In this document: positions 33,645 to 41,897 of the stretch, piece after piece
Layout of the letters: every line of letters begins with the position of its first letter
Position numbering within the stretch: position 1 is the stretch's first letter
NCBI RefSeq assembly: GCF_001679005.1
Contig: NZ_LXTW01000004.1
Location: forward strand, 1 to 48,832
Origin: Moraxella nonliquefaciens
Lineage (GTDB): Bacteria > Pseudomonadota > Gammaproteobacteria > Pseudomonadales > Moraxellaceae
Reading direction: 5' to 3'
DNA: 48,832 nt
The notes under the pieces: generated by a model
What the model saw: only the letters and a program-made list of their open reading frames with translations
Databases searched by the model: none
What the model was told of the DNA's origin: nothing
Translations under genes and position numbers: made by a program

Positions 33645-34058
33645 ATGTTACAACCAAAACGTACCAAATTCCGCAAAATGCATAAAGGTCGTAACACAGG
33701 CCTTGCTCAACGTGGTAACACCGTTGCATTTGGTGAAATTGGTCTAAAATCTATCGGTCGTGGTCGCATGACTGCTCGTCAAATCGAGGCAGCTCGCCGT
33801 ACTATTACTCGTCGTATTAAGCGTGGTGGTAAAATTTGGATTCGTGTTTTCCCAGACAAGCCAATTACCGAAAAACCATTAGAAGTTCGTATGGGTAAAG
33901 GTAAGGGGCCTGTTGAGTACTGGGTAGCTGAAATCAAACCAGGCAAAATGCTTTATGAAATCCAAGGTGTTAGTGAAGAGCTTGCACGTGAAGCTCTAAC
34001 ACTGGCTTCTGCTAAGCTGCCTTTCAAAACCACCATTGTTAAACGGACGGTAATGTAA
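33645..34058 (+). CDS. rplP: 50S ribosomal protein L16
   Basis: The 137-residue product begins LQPKRTKFRKMHKGRNTG and has RVFPDKPITEKPLEVRMGKGKG in two parts. It contacts the A-site tRNA elbow. The stop TAA shares one base with the rpmC ATG. Confidence 0.98.
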   Translation: MLQPKRTKFRKMHKGRNTGLAQRGNTVAFGEIGLKSIGRGRMTARQIEAARRTITRRIKRGGKIWIRVFPDKPITEKPLEVRMGKGKGPVEYWVAEIKPGKMLYEIQGVSEELAREALTLASAKLPFKTTIVKRTVM

Positions 34059-34255
34059 TGAAAACAAGCGAATTACGTGAAAAATCAGTAGAAGAGCTGG
34101 CTACATTGCTTGACGAAAAGCAACTTGATGCATTTCGCTTACGCATGGCAAAAGCAACAGGTCAGTTAGGTAACACTCACGAAGTTAAGGCAAATCGTCG
34201 TACGATTGCAAAAATCTTGACTTTGCTTAACGAAAAACAAAGAGGCGATGCATGA
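34058..34255 (+). CDS. rpmC: 50S ribosomal protein L29
   Basis: The 65-residue helical hairpin begins MKTSELREKSVEEL and contains RLRMAKATGQL. It sits beside L23 at the tunnel exit. It overlaps rplP by one base and rpsQ by four (ATGA), so the three are translationally coupled. Confidence 0.97.
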   Translation: MKTSELREKSVEELATLLDEKQLDAFRLRMAKATGQLGNTHEVKANRRTIAKILTLLNEKQRGDA

Positions 34256-34524
34256 GCGAGAATAACCAAACTCAAGAAGTCGGTGTTGTGACTGGTAAAG
34301 TTATCAGCAACAAAATGGATAAGTCTATCACTGTCCTTGTTGAACGCCAAATTCGTCACCCAATGTATGGCAAGCAAGTTCGTCGTTCTACCAAGCTAAA
34401 AGCTCATGATGAAAATAATGTTTGTCAAGAAGGTGATATCGTACGCATCAAAGAAACACGTCCTATCTCAAAAACCAAAAACTGGACTTTGGTAGACGTG
34501 GTTGAAACTGCGGTGAAAATTTAA
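34252..34524 (+). CDS. rpsQ: 30S ribosomal protein S17
   Basis: The 90-residue product contains GKVISNKMDKSITVLVE and the RIKETRPISKTKNW signature. It binds the 5' domain of 16S rRNA. It is the last gene of the S10 block. A 131-base gap with its own promoter follows. Confidence 0.98.
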   Translation: MSENNQTQEVGVVTGKVISNKMDKSITVLVERQIRHPMYGKQVRRSTKLKAHDENNVCQEGDIVRIKETRPISKTKNWTLVDVVETAVKI

Positions 34525-34530
34525 AGTTAT

Positions 34531-34559
34531 TTGCATTAAAGGTCATTTGCTAGTATAAT
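34531..34559 (+). promoter_or_regulatory. Internal promoter at the S10/spc operon boundary
   Basis: TTGCAT (34531-34536), 17 bases, TATAAT (34554-34559), lies just after the rpsQ stop and about 95 bases before rplN. An ATGAAT...ATTCAT pairing follows around 34557-34580. It can drive the spc genes independently of the S10 promoter. Confidence 0.75.
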
Positions 34560-34655
34560 GAATGTCTTTTTAGGGATTCATCTACCAAATTTGTGTAAAA
34601 TAGCATAAATTTGAGCGAATGGCTTTTATTGTATTATTATTTATGGAGTAATGCG

Positions 34656-35024
34656 ATGATTCAGACTGAAACAATGCTGGAAGTTGCAGATAACAGTGGT
34701 GCAAGACGTGTACAGTGCATTAAAGTACTGGGTGGCTCGCATCGTCGTTACGCATCAGTTGGCGATATTATTAAGGTAACAGTAAAAGAAGCCATTCCTC
34801 GTGGTCGTGTTAAAAAAGGCGATGTGATGAATGCGGTCGTTGTACGTACTAAAAAAGGCGTACGTCGTCCAGACGGTTCTGTGTTACGTTTTGACGATAA
34901 TGCGGCAGTTATTCTAAACAATAACAAAGCTCCTATCGCAACGCGTATTTTTGGACCTGTTACCCGTGAATTACGTAGTGAACAATTTATGAAAATTGTT
35001 TCACTGGCACCAGAAGTACTGTAA
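34656..35024 (+). CDS. rplN: 50S ribosomal protein L14
   Basis: The ATG at 34656 follows GGAG and gives the standard 122-residue protein starting IQTETMLEVADNSGARRVQCIKVLGG. It includes RGRVKKGDVMNAVVVRTKKG and the C-terminus MKIVSLAPEVL. It is the first gene of the spc block. Confidence 0.98.
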   Translation: MIQTETMLEVADNSGARRVQCIKVLGGSHRRYASVGDIIKVTVKEAIPRGRVKKGDVMNAVVVRTKKGVRRPDGSVLRFDDNAAVILNNNKAPIATRIFGPVTRELRSEQFMKIVSLAPEVL

Positions 35025-35042
35025 ACTTTTAGAGGCTATCCT

Positions 35043-35360
35043 ATGGCAAAGTTACGCAAAGGCGATACCGTGGTTGTGATTGCTGGCAAAGATAAAGGCA
35101 AGCAAGGCACAATTTTGGCGGTGAAAGCAGACCGTGTAAAAGTTGAAGGCATTAACATTGTAACCAAACACCAAAAACCCAATCAAATGCTGGGTAAAGA
35201 AGGTGGCATCGTTAAGCAAGAAGCATTTCTACACATTTCAAACGTTGCAATTTATAACGCAGCAACCCAAAAAGCAGATCGTATTGCTTACCAAATAAAC
35301 GAAGAGGGCAAAAAAGTCCGCATCTATCGTTCTACTGGTGAAGTAGTGGCGACTGCATAA
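35043..35360 (+). CDS. rplX: 50S ribosomal protein L24
   Basis: The 105-residue product has the KOW motif KGDTVVVIAGKDKGKQGTIL and the loop IVTKHQKPNQ. It is an assembly initiator of the large subunit. Confidence 0.97.
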   Translation: MAKLRKGDTVVVIAGKDKGKQGTILAVKADRVKVEGINIVTKHQKPNQMLGKEGGIVKQEAFLHISNVAIYNAATQKADRIAYQINEEGKKVRIYRSTGEVVATA

Positions 35361-35380
35361 AAAACTAAGGGTATATAGTA

Positions 35381-35917
35381 ATGGCAAGATTAAAATCTTT
35401 ATACAATGATAAGCTAAAGCAACAAATCAAAGATGAGCTTGGCTTAGAAAATGTTATGCAAGTGCCCAAAATCACCAAAATCACTCTAAATATGGGTGTT
35501 GGTGGTGCAGCACAAGATAAAAAACTACTTGAAGGTGCTTTGGCAGACATGACTGTCATTGCTGGTCAAAGACCAGTGATTACCAAAGCACGCAAATCAG
35601 TGGCAGGGTTTAAAATTCGTGAAGAGTGGCCGATTGGTTGCAAAGTTACTTTACGTGGCGAACAAATGTACGAATTCTTAGACCGCTTAATTGCCATTGC
35701 AATTCCTCGTATTCGTGACTTCCGTGGTTTTTCTGCGAAGGCATTTGATGGTCGTGGTAATTATTCATTAGGTATCAAAGAACAAATCGTTTTCCCTGAG
35801 GTTGATTTTGATAAAATTGACCGTATTCGTGGTCTTGATATCACCATCACAACGACTGCTGCTAATGACGATCAAGGTCGTGCATTGCTAAAAGCATTCG
35901 GTTTCCCATTTAGATAA
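35381..35917 (+). CDS. rplE: 50S ribosomal protein L5
   Basis: The 178-residue product includes MQVPKITKITLNMGVG, TKARKSVAGFKIREEWPIGCKVTLRG in two parts, and RIRDFRGFSAKAFDGRGNYSLGIKEQ. It binds 5S rRNA and the P-site tRNA. Confidence 0.98.
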   Translation: MARLKSLYNDKLKQQIKDELGLENVMQVPKITKITLNMGVGGAAQDKKLLEGALADMTVIAGQRPVITKARKSVAGFKIREEWPIGCKVTLRGEQMYEFLDRLIAIAIPRIRDFRGFSAKAFDGRGNYSLGIKEQIVFPEVDFDKIDRIRGLDITITTTAANDDQGRALLKAFGFPFR

Positions 35918-35927
35918 GGTAAACGTT

Positions 35928-36233
35928 ATGGCTAAAAAAAGCATGATTAACCGCGAATTAAAACGCGAAAAAACAGTTGCTAAGTATGCTGAAAAGCGTG
36001 CACAGCTAAAAGCGGTCATCAGTGATGTAAATGCCAGTGATGAAGAGCGTTTAAACGCAATGCTTGCTCTACAAGCATTACCACGTAATTCATCACCAGT
36101 TCGTTTGCGTAATCGCTGTGGCTTAACTGGTCGTCCACACGGCTATTTCCGTAAATTTGGTCTATCACGTAATAAATTACGTGAACGTGTAATGCAAGGT
36201 GATGTACCTGGCGTTCGTAAAGCCAGTTGGTAA
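35928..36233 (+). CDS. rpsN: 30S ribosomal protein S14
   Basis: The 101-residue long-form S14 has the C-terminal NRCGLTGRPHGYFRKFGLSR motif. It lacks the CxxC-x12-CxxC zinc ribbon, so it is the zinc-independent (C-) form. Confidence 0.98.
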   Translation: MAKKSMINRELKREKTVAKYAEKRAQLKAVISDVNASDEERLNAMLALQALPRNSSPVRLRNRCGLTGRPHGYFRKFGLSRNKLRERVMQGDVPGVRKASW

Positions 36234-36244
36234 GGAGTATCGCA

Positions 36245-36643
36245 ATGAGTATGCAAGATCCAGTTGCTGATATGCTAACCCGCATTCGCAACGCACAATC
36301 AAGAAATAAGCCAAGTGTAGAAATGCCTGCTTCTAAACTACGTAAATCCATTGCTGATTTATTAGTTGCTGAAGGCTATTTAACCTCTGCTAATGTTGTT
36401 GATGGTGAAAATAATAAAAAAGTCCTAAATATTGAACTAAAATACCATCAAGGTAGGGGCGTCATCGCTGAAATCAAGCGTTATAGCCGTCCTGGTCTGC
36501 GTCAATATCGTGGCAAAGATGAATTACCAAGCGTTCAAAAAGGTTTGGGTGTTGCCATTATTTCTACCAGTAAAGGTATTATGAGTGACCGTGCCGCCCG
36601 TGCCGCTGGTATCGGTGGTGAGGTTATCGCTTTGGTGGCTTAA
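36245..36643 (+). CDS. rpsH: 30S ribosomal protein S8
   Basis: The ATG at 36245, seven bases after AAGGAG, gives 132 residues starting SMQDPVADMLTRIRNAQ. The C-terminal STSKGIMSDRAARAAGIGGE motif binds helix 21 of 16S rRNA. S8 represses the spc operon in E. coli. A terminator and new promoter follow this gene here. Confidence 0.98.
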   Translation: MSMQDPVADMLTRIRNAQSRNKPSVEMPASKLRKSIADLLVAEGYLTSANVVDGENNKKVLNIELKYHQGRGVIAEIKRYSRPGLRQYRGKDELPSVQKGLGVAIISTSKGIMSDRAARAAGIGGEVIALVA

Positions 36644-36684
36644 TTACTTTATTCATCATTTGATATTTTAATATGAAGAAATAA

Positions 36685-36723
36685 AAATCCTTAGTTTACT
36701 CTAAGGGTTTTTTGTGTTATAAT
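36685..36723 (+). terminator. Internal terminator and overlapping promoter between rpsH and rplF
   Basis: CCTTAG (36689-36694) pairs with CTAAGG (36701-36706), preceded by A5 and followed by a T6 run (36708-36713), a good intrinsic terminator. A TATAAT at 36718-36723 begins five bases later, with TTTACT at 36695-36700 spaced 17 bases as a modest -35. The pair divides the spc block and may set a lower or separate level for the genes from rplF on. Confidence 0.7.
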
Positions 36724-36828
36724 ACCCTGCTTTTTAACCAATTTAGATATTGAGTAGGTATTGAAATTTGGTTAGTATTCGTTGCCATCAGTCATTGGTG
36801 GTTGTTTTTATCATTAAAGGAAATTCCT

Positions 36829-37362
36829 ATGTCTCGTGTGGCTAAAGCCCCAGTAACGCTACCTGAGGGTACCAGCGTTACTTTGAACGGTCAGCAGGTT
36901 GAAGTTAAAGGCAAGAATGGTTCTTTGTCTTTGCACCTGCATGATTTGGTCGAGCTAAAACAAGAAGATAACGTGGTTACTCTTGCCCCCGTCAAAGACA
37001 CCAAAGAAGCGTGGATGCACACAGGTACTGTGCGTGCATTATTGAATAACATGGTTCAAGGTGTGAGTGAAGGTTTTGAACGTCGTTTGCAACTTATCGG
37101 TGTTGGTTACCGTGCCCAAGCTGCTGGCAATGTGGTAAATCTTAACTTAGGTTTCTCTCATCCGATTGCTTACAATCTTCCTGAAGGCGTAACTGCTGAA
37201 AGCCCAAGCCAAACTGAAATCGTTCTAAAATCAAACGATAAGCAAAAATTAGGTCAAGCAGCAGCTAAGATTCGCAGTTTCCGTCCGCCAGAGCCTTATA
37301 AGGGTAAAGGTGTTCGTTATAGCGATGAAGTGGTTCTTCGTAAAGAAGCTAAGAAAAAATAA
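36829..37362 (+). CDS. rplF: 50S ribosomal protein L6
   Basis: The ATG at 36829 follows AAAGGAAA and gives 177 residues. It has the L6 repeat fold with VGVGYRAQ-like motif (LIGVGYRAQAAGNVVNLNLG) and C-terminal RSFRPPEPYKGKGVRYSDE. It is the first gene after the internal terminator. Confidence 0.98.
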   Translation: MSRVAKAPVTLPEGTSVTLNGQQVEVKGKNGSLSLHLHDLVELKQEDNVVTLAPVKDTKEAWMHTGTVRALLNNMVQGVSEGFERRLQLIGVGYRAQAAGNVVNLNLGFSHPIAYNLPEGVTAESPSQTEIVLKSNDKQKLGQAAAKIRSFRPPEPYKGKGVRYSDEVVLRKEAKKK

Positions 37363-37377
37363 GTAAGGTGAGCAAAC

Positions 37378-37728
37378 ATGTTGGATAAAAAATCAGCTCG
37401 TCTTCGTCGAGCAAAAAAAACCCGTGCCCATATTCGTCAATTAGGTGCTGACCGTTTGACCGTTACTCGCACGCCACGTCATATCTACGCTCAGATTATC
37501 GCTCCAACAGGTGGTGTAGTGTTGGCTCAAGCATCAACTCTTGATTCAACTCTACGCTCAGGTGCAACTGGCAATATTGAAGCAGCAAAAGCTGTGGGTG
37601 CATTAATTGCAGAGCGTGCAAAAGCTGTGGGTATCACTAAGGTTGCATTTGATCGTAGTGGTTTTAAATATCATGGCCGTGTTAAAGCATTAGCTGACGC
37701 TGCTCGTGAAAACGGATTGGAGTTCTAA
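37378..37728 (+). CDS. rplR: 50S ribosomal protein L18
   Basis: The 116-residue product includes RLRRAKKTRAHIRQLGADRLTV and ends FDRSGFKYHGRVKALADAARENGLEF in two parts. It binds 5S rRNA with L5. Confidence 0.97.
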   Translation: MLDKKSARLRRAKKTRAHIRQLGADRLTVTRTPRHIYAQIIAPTGGVVLAQASTLDSTLRSGATGNIEAAKAVGALIAERAKAVGITKVAFDRSGFKYHGRVKALADAARENGLEF

Positions 37729-37730
37729 TC

Positions 37731-38228
37731 ATGGCAAAAGTTGAACAAACTGACGGTTTGGTAGAAAAATTGGTTGCCGTTGACCGTGTGGCAAAAGTTG
37801 TAAAAGGTGGTCGTATCTTTTCTTTTACTGCATTGACAGTGGTTGGCGACGGTAATGGTCGTGTAGGTTTTGGTCGTGGTAAGGCTCGTGAAGTACCTGC
37901 TGCCATTCAAAAAGCACTAGAAGCTGCTAAGCGTAATATGATTACCGTTGAACTTGATGGCACAACACTTCAACATCCTATTAATGCTCGTCATGGTGCA
38001 TCAAAAGTATACATGCAACCTGCATCAGAGGGTACTGGTGTTATTGCTGGTGGTGCAATGCGTGCTGTACTAGAAGTTGCTGGTGTTCAGGACGTATTGG
38101 CAAAATGCTATGGTTCTACCAATGCAGCCAACGTTGTACAAGCAACCTTCAAAGGTTTACGTGATATGGTTTCACCAGAGCAAGTTGCTGCCAAACGTGG
38201 CAAATCTGTTGAAGAAATTTTGGGCTAA
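37731..38228 (+). CDS. rpsE: 30S ribosomal protein S5
   Basis: The 165-residue product has a double-stranded RNA-binding fold with VVKGGRIFSFTALTVVGDGN, the spectinomycin-contact loop, and GRVGFGRGKAREVPAAIQKA. S5 contributes to decoding fidelity and the mRNA entry site. Confidence 0.98.
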   Translation: MAKVEQTDGLVEKLVAVDRVAKVVKGGRIFSFTALTVVGDGNGRVGFGRGKAREVPAAIQKALEAAKRNMITVELDGTTLQHPINARHGASKVYMQPASEGTGVIAGGAMRAVLEVAGVQDVLAKCYGSTNAANVVQATFKGLRDMVSPEQVAAKRGKSVEEILG

Positions 38229-38243
38229 GAATAGGTGAGTGTT

Positions 38244-38423
38244 ATGAAAACAATGAAAATTACTCAAACTAAGTCTAGCTCACACCGTTTGGCAAGTCAT
38301 AAGGCTTGTTTAAAGGGTTTGGGACTACGTCGCATTGGTCATACTGTAGAAGTAGAAGATACACCATCTACTCGTGGCATGGTAAATCGTGTACATTACA
38401 TGGTTAAAGTGGAGGAAGCGTAA
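38244..38423 (+). CDS. rpmD: 50S ribosomal protein L30
   Basis: The ATG at 38244 was chosen because AGGTGA lies at good spacing. A GTG three codons earlier is possible. The 59-residue product contains TKSSSHRLASHKACLKGLGL and ends MVKVEEA. The stop shares one base with the rplO start. Confidence 0.95.
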   Translation: MKTMKITQTKSSSHRLASHKACLKGLGLRRIGHTVEVEDTPSTRGMVNRVHYMVKVEEA

Positions 38424-38863
38424 TGGGTCTTCGTTTGAATGAACTTGCCCCAGCAGTGGGTGCAAAAAAAACTGCTCAACGTCGTGGCCGTGGTATCGGT
38501 TCAGGTCTAGGTAAGACTGGTGGCCGTGGTGTCAAGGGTCAAACTTCACGTTCAGGCTCAAGCATTCCAGCAGGCTTTGAAGGCGGTCAAATGCCCATCT
38601 ATCGTCGTTTGCCAAAATTTGGCTTTACCAGCCAGCTAGCATTAACAACTGCCGAAGTGCGTTTGTCAGAGCTTAATAAAATTAAAGGCAACGAGGTAAC
38701 ACTTGAAACGCTAAAAGCTGCCAATATCATTCGTGGTGATATGAAACGTGCTCGTATTATCCTATCAGGCGAGATTGGTCGTGCTTTAACTTTTAAAGGC
38801 GTAAAAGTTACTAAAGGTGCAAAAGAAGCCATCGTTGCTGCTGGCGGTAGCATCGAGGAATAA
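38423..38863 (+). CDS. rplO: 50S ribosomal protein L15
   Basis: The 146-residue product has the basic N-terminal extension GRGIGSGLGKTGGRGVKGQ, FEGGQMPIYRRLPKFGF and a folded C-terminus. It lies directly before secY, as is standard. Confidence 0.98.
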   Translation: MGLRLNELAPAVGAKKTAQRRGRGIGSGLGKTGGRGVKGQTSRSGSSIPAGFEGGQMPIYRRLPKFGFTSQLALTTAEVRLSELNKIKGNEVTLETLKAANIIRGDMKRARIILSGEIGRALTFKGVKVTKGAKEAIVAAGGSIEE

Positions 38864-38866
38864 TCC

Positions 38867-40192
38867 ATGTCTAAGCAATCAACGCCTAAGTCAGGCATTC
38901 CATTAAATCCATTAGCTTTTATTCGTAAGTATGATGAGCTATGGCATCGTATGCTATTTTTGCTTGGAGCGTTGGTTGTCTATCGTTTAGGTTCGCACAT
39001 TCCTGTACCGGGCATGAATCCTATTCGTCTTGCTCAGTTTTTTGATGGTAGTCAGAATACCTTTTTGGGCATGTTTAACATGTTTTCAGGAGGTGCTTTG
39101 GAGCGTATGTCTATTATGGCACTAGGTATTATGCCTTATATTTCAGCATCTATTGTGGTGCAGATGATGTCAGCTGTGCTACCTTCGCTTGATGCCTTAA
39201 AAAAAGAAGGTGAATCTGGACGACGCATTTTGAATAAATACACAAGACAAGGCACGCTTGCTTTGGCATTTGTACAGGCAGTGGGTATGTCAGCAGGTCT
39301 TGTTGCTGGCGGTCTGACATTAAGTTCTGGTTTGACTTTCATGATTCCTGCGGTAACTTCATTGGTTGCAGGAGCGATGTTTTTGATGTGGCTTGGTGAG
39401 CAAATTACCGAGCGCGGCATAGGTAATGGTATATCCATGCTTATTTTTGCCAGTATCATATCAAGCACTCCTAGCATGATTGCAGGTGTGTTTAGCCAAG
39501 ACATGAATTTAATGGTTGTGTTTATCTTTGCTTTATTGGGTTTGGCGGTGACGGCTGGTATTGTATATATCGAACGTGCTCAACGCCGTGTGCCTGTTAA
39601 TTATGCTCAAAAACAGCAAGAAGGGCGTAAAGTTTATGCCCAGCAACAATCACATTTACCGTTAAAACTTAACATGGCAGGTGTGATTCCAGCGATTTTT
39701 GCCAGTTCATTACTACTACTGCCTGCAAGCCTGGGGCAATGGGCAGGTTCTTCAGCGAATCCAAGTACACTGCAAAATATCATGCAAAATATTTCACTTG
39801 TTTTACAACCAGGCAGTCCTTTATATCTATTACTGTTTGGTGTGTTAATCATCTTTTTCTGTTATTTTTATACGGCACTGATGTTTAATCCAGGTGAAGT
39901 GGCGGAAAATTTAAAACGCAGTGGTGCTTATATTCCTGGTATTCGTCCAGGACAGCAAACAAAACGATATTTGGATTTTGTCCTAAATCGCCTAACATTT
40001 ATTGGTGCGATGTATATGGCAATTATTTGTCTAATGCCAATGGTTGTGCAAACCTCATTTGGTGTGCCTTTTCAGTTAGGTGGTGCATCTTTATTGATTA
40101 TGGTTGTTGTACTTATGGACTTTATCGCACAAATACAGGCACATCTGATGACTCATCAATATCATGATCAAACATTAATCCAGTCTAAATGA
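38867..40192 (+). CDS. secY: Protein translocase subunit SecY
   Basis: The 441-residue protein has ten predicted membrane helices. It forms the SecYEG channel in the inner membrane. GSHIPVPGMNP, GIMPYISASIVVQMM (plug/helix 2), GERGIGNG-like ITERGIGNGISMLIF and the C5 loop GIRPGQQTKRYLDFVLNRLT, where SecA and the ribosome dock, are all visible. Confidence 0.98.
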   Translation: MSKQSTPKSGIPLNPLAFIRKYDELWHRMLFLLGALVVYRLGSHIPVPGMNPIRLAQFFDGSQNTFLGMFNMFSGGALERMSIMALGIMPYISASIVVQMMSAVLPSLDALKKEGESGRRILNKYTRQGTLALAFVQAVGMSAGLVAGGLTLSSGLTFMIPAVTSLVAGAMFLMWLGEQITERGIGNGISMLIFASIISSTPSMIAGVFSQDMNLMVVFIFALLGLAVTAGIVYIERAQRRVPVNYAQKQQEGRKVYAQQQSHLPLKLNMAGVIPAIFASSLLLLPASLGQWAGSSANPSTLQNIMQNISLVLQPGSPLYLLLFGVLIIFFCYFYTALMFNPGEVAENLKRSGAYIPGIRPGQQTKRYLDFVLNRLTFIGAMYMAIICLMPMVVQTSFGVPFQLGGASLLIMVVVLMDFIAQIQAHLMTHQYHDQTLIQSK

Positions 40193-40206
40193 CACTAGGA
40201 GTAAAT

Positions 40207-40323
40207 ATGAAAGTTCAAGCATCTGTAAAAAAAATCTGTGGTGGTTGTAAAATCGTACGCCGTAAAGGTAAAGTATTGGTTATTTGCAGTTCGGAGCCAC
40301 GTCATAAACAACGTCAAGGTTAA
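40207..40323 (+). CDS. rpmJ: 50S ribosomal protein L36
   Basis: The 38-residue gene starts with MKVQASVKKICGGCKIVRRK and ends SSEPRHKQRQG. Cys11, Cys14, Cys27 and His33 form the zinc site, so this is the zinc-dependent form. It lies 14 bases after secY, with AGGAG before the start. Confidence 0.97.
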   Translation: MKVQASVKKICGGCKIVRRKGKVLVICSSEPRHKQRQG

Positions 40324-40452
40324 TTTTACAAATTAATACTTGCAATTTTGTAGTGGATAATGTATTATTCACCACTTGCCATGCTGCTATTTAGAATAGC
40401 AGTAGAGTAAAATAGCAAATGTTTTAGCATTTGTGCTAACGGAGAGAAATCA
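40324..40452 (+). promoter_or_regulatory. rpmJ-rpsM intergenic leader with two hairpins (candidate S4 control site)
   Basis: CTGCTATT (40384-40391) pairs with AATAGCAG (40395-40402). AGCAAATG (40414-40421) then pairs with most of CATTTGTGCT (40428-40437), directly before the GGAGAG ribosome site of rpsM. In E. coli S4 represses the alpha operon at a folded leader in this position. The same role is inferred here from position only. Confidence 0.5.
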
Positions 40453-40809
40453 ATGGCTCGTATTGCCGGTGTAAACATTCCGGACAACAAACACGCTGTG
40501 ATTTCGCTAACTTACATTTTTGGTATTGGTCGCACTACCGCTAAGAAAATCTTGGCAACCGTAGGTATTGGCGAGACTACCAAGATTGGTCAGTTAGATG
40601 ATTCACAACTGGATGCTGTTCGTGCAGAAGTTGCAAATTACGCTACCGAAGGTGACCTTCGTCGCGAAATTTCAATGAACATCAAGCGTTTAGTCGATTT
40701 GGGTTGCTACCGTGGTCTTCGTCACCGCCGTGGTCTTCCAGTTCGTGGTCAACGCACTAAAACTAACGCGCGTACCCGTAAAGGTCCTCGCAAAGCAATT
40801 AAAAAGTAA
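40453..40809 (+). CDS. rpsM: 30S ribosomal protein S13
   Basis: The 118-residue product starts ARIAGVNIPDNKHAVISLTYIFGIG, read in two parts, and ends with RTNARTRKGPRKAIKK-like basic tail that contacts the P-site tRNA. It is the first gene of the alpha operon. Confidence 0.98.
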   Translation: MARIAGVNIPDNKHAVISLTYIFGIGRTTAKKILATVGIGETTKIGQLDDSQLDAVRAEVANYATEGDLRREISMNIKRLVDLGCYRGLRHRRGLPVRGQRTKTNARTRKGPRKAIKK

Positions 40810-40829
40810 CTAATTTAGGAAGCTAAAAG

Positions 40830-41222
40830 ATGGCAAAAGACACTCGTAGCCGCAAAAAAGTGGCACGTCGTTCGGTATCTGAAGGTATCGCCCATATCCA
40901 TGCGTCTTTTAATAACACCATTGTAACCATTACTGACCGTCAAGGTAATGCATTGGCTTGGGCCACCTCAGGTGGGCAAGGCTTCCGTGGTTCACGTAAA
41001 TCAACACCATTTGCAGCTCAGGTTGCAGCTGAGGTTGCTGGTAAAACAGCACAAGAAACCTATGGTGTTAAGAATGTTGATGTCTTGGTGAAAGGTCCAG
41101 GACCAGGTCGTGAGTCTGCGGTTCGTGCATTAGGTGCATTGGGTTATAAAATTAACAGCATTAGTGATGTAACTCCAATTCCACACAACGGCTGTCGCCC
41201 ACCTAAGAAACGTCGCGTTTAA
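40830..41222 (+). CDS. rpsK: 30S ribosomal protein S11
   Basis: The 130-residue product contains HIHASFNNTIVTITDRQGN and GPGPGRESAVRALGALG, ending in PHNGCRPPKKRRV. It lies on the 30S platform near the mRNA exit. Confidence 0.98.
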   Translation: MAKDTRSRKKVARRSVSEGIAHIHASFNNTIVTITDRQGNALAWATSGGQGFRGSRKSTPFAAQVAAEVAGKTAQETYGVKNVDVLVKGPGPGRESAVRALGALGYKINSISDVTPIPHNGCRPPKKRRV

Positions 41223-41233
41223 GGAGATAACTC

Positions 41234-41875
41234 ATGGCCCGTTATATTGGTCCAAAATTAAAATTGTCTCGCCGTGAAGGTACTGACCTGCAATTAAAAT
41301 CAGGTGTAAAACCTTACGATGTTAAGACAAAAAAATCAGGTCGTGTGCCTGGTCAACATGGTAATGGTCAAAATAAAGCCTCTGAATACGCTCTACAACT
41401 TCGTGAAAAACAAAAAGTAAAACGTATGTATGGTGTGCTTGAACGCCAATTCTCAAACTACTATAAAGAAGCCGCTCGTATGCGTGGCGCTACTGGTGAA
41501 AATCTACTTAGTATGCTAGAACGTCGTTTAGATAATGTCGTTTATCGCATGGGCTTTGGTGCTACTCGTGCAGAAGCACGCCAACTCGTCAGTCACCGTT
41601 CAATCTTGCTAAAAAAAGCAGATCGTGATGAATTTGTTCGTGTGAACATTCCATCAATTCAAGTTCAGGATGGTGATGTGATTGCTGTACACGAAAAGTC
41701 AAAAGAGCAACTTCGTATTAAAAATGCGGTAGAACTTGCGACTCAACGTGGCATTCCAGAGTGGCTAGAAGTTGATCATAGCAAATTACAGGGTACGTTT
41801 AAAACTGCACCAGATCGCAGTGACCTACCTGCTGAAATTAACGAAAGCTTGATTGTAGAACTATATTCTAAATAA
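41234..41875 (+). CDS. rpsD: 30S ribosomal protein S4
   Basis: The 213-residue product is slightly longer than the 206 of E. coli, owing to a short insertion near residue 40-50 (KTKKSGRVPGQHGNGQNK). The N-terminal part has no cysteines, so it is the zinc-free form. The S4 RNA-binding domain lies at about 95-160 (RLDNVVYRMGFGATRAEARQLVSH in parts). It likely represses its own operon. Confidence 0.97.
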   Translation: MARYIGPKLKLSRREGTDLQLKSGVKPYDVKTKKSGRVPGQHGNGQNKASEYALQLREKQKVKRMYGVLERQFSNYYKEAARMRGATGENLLSMLERRLDNVVYRMGFGATRAEARQLVSHRSILLKKADRDEFVRVNIPSIQVQDGDVIAVHEKSKEQLRIKNAVELATQRGIPEWLEVDHSKLQGTFKTAPDRSDLPAEINESLIVELYSK

Positions 41876-41897
41876 TCCGAACTGATCGAGGTGACTT

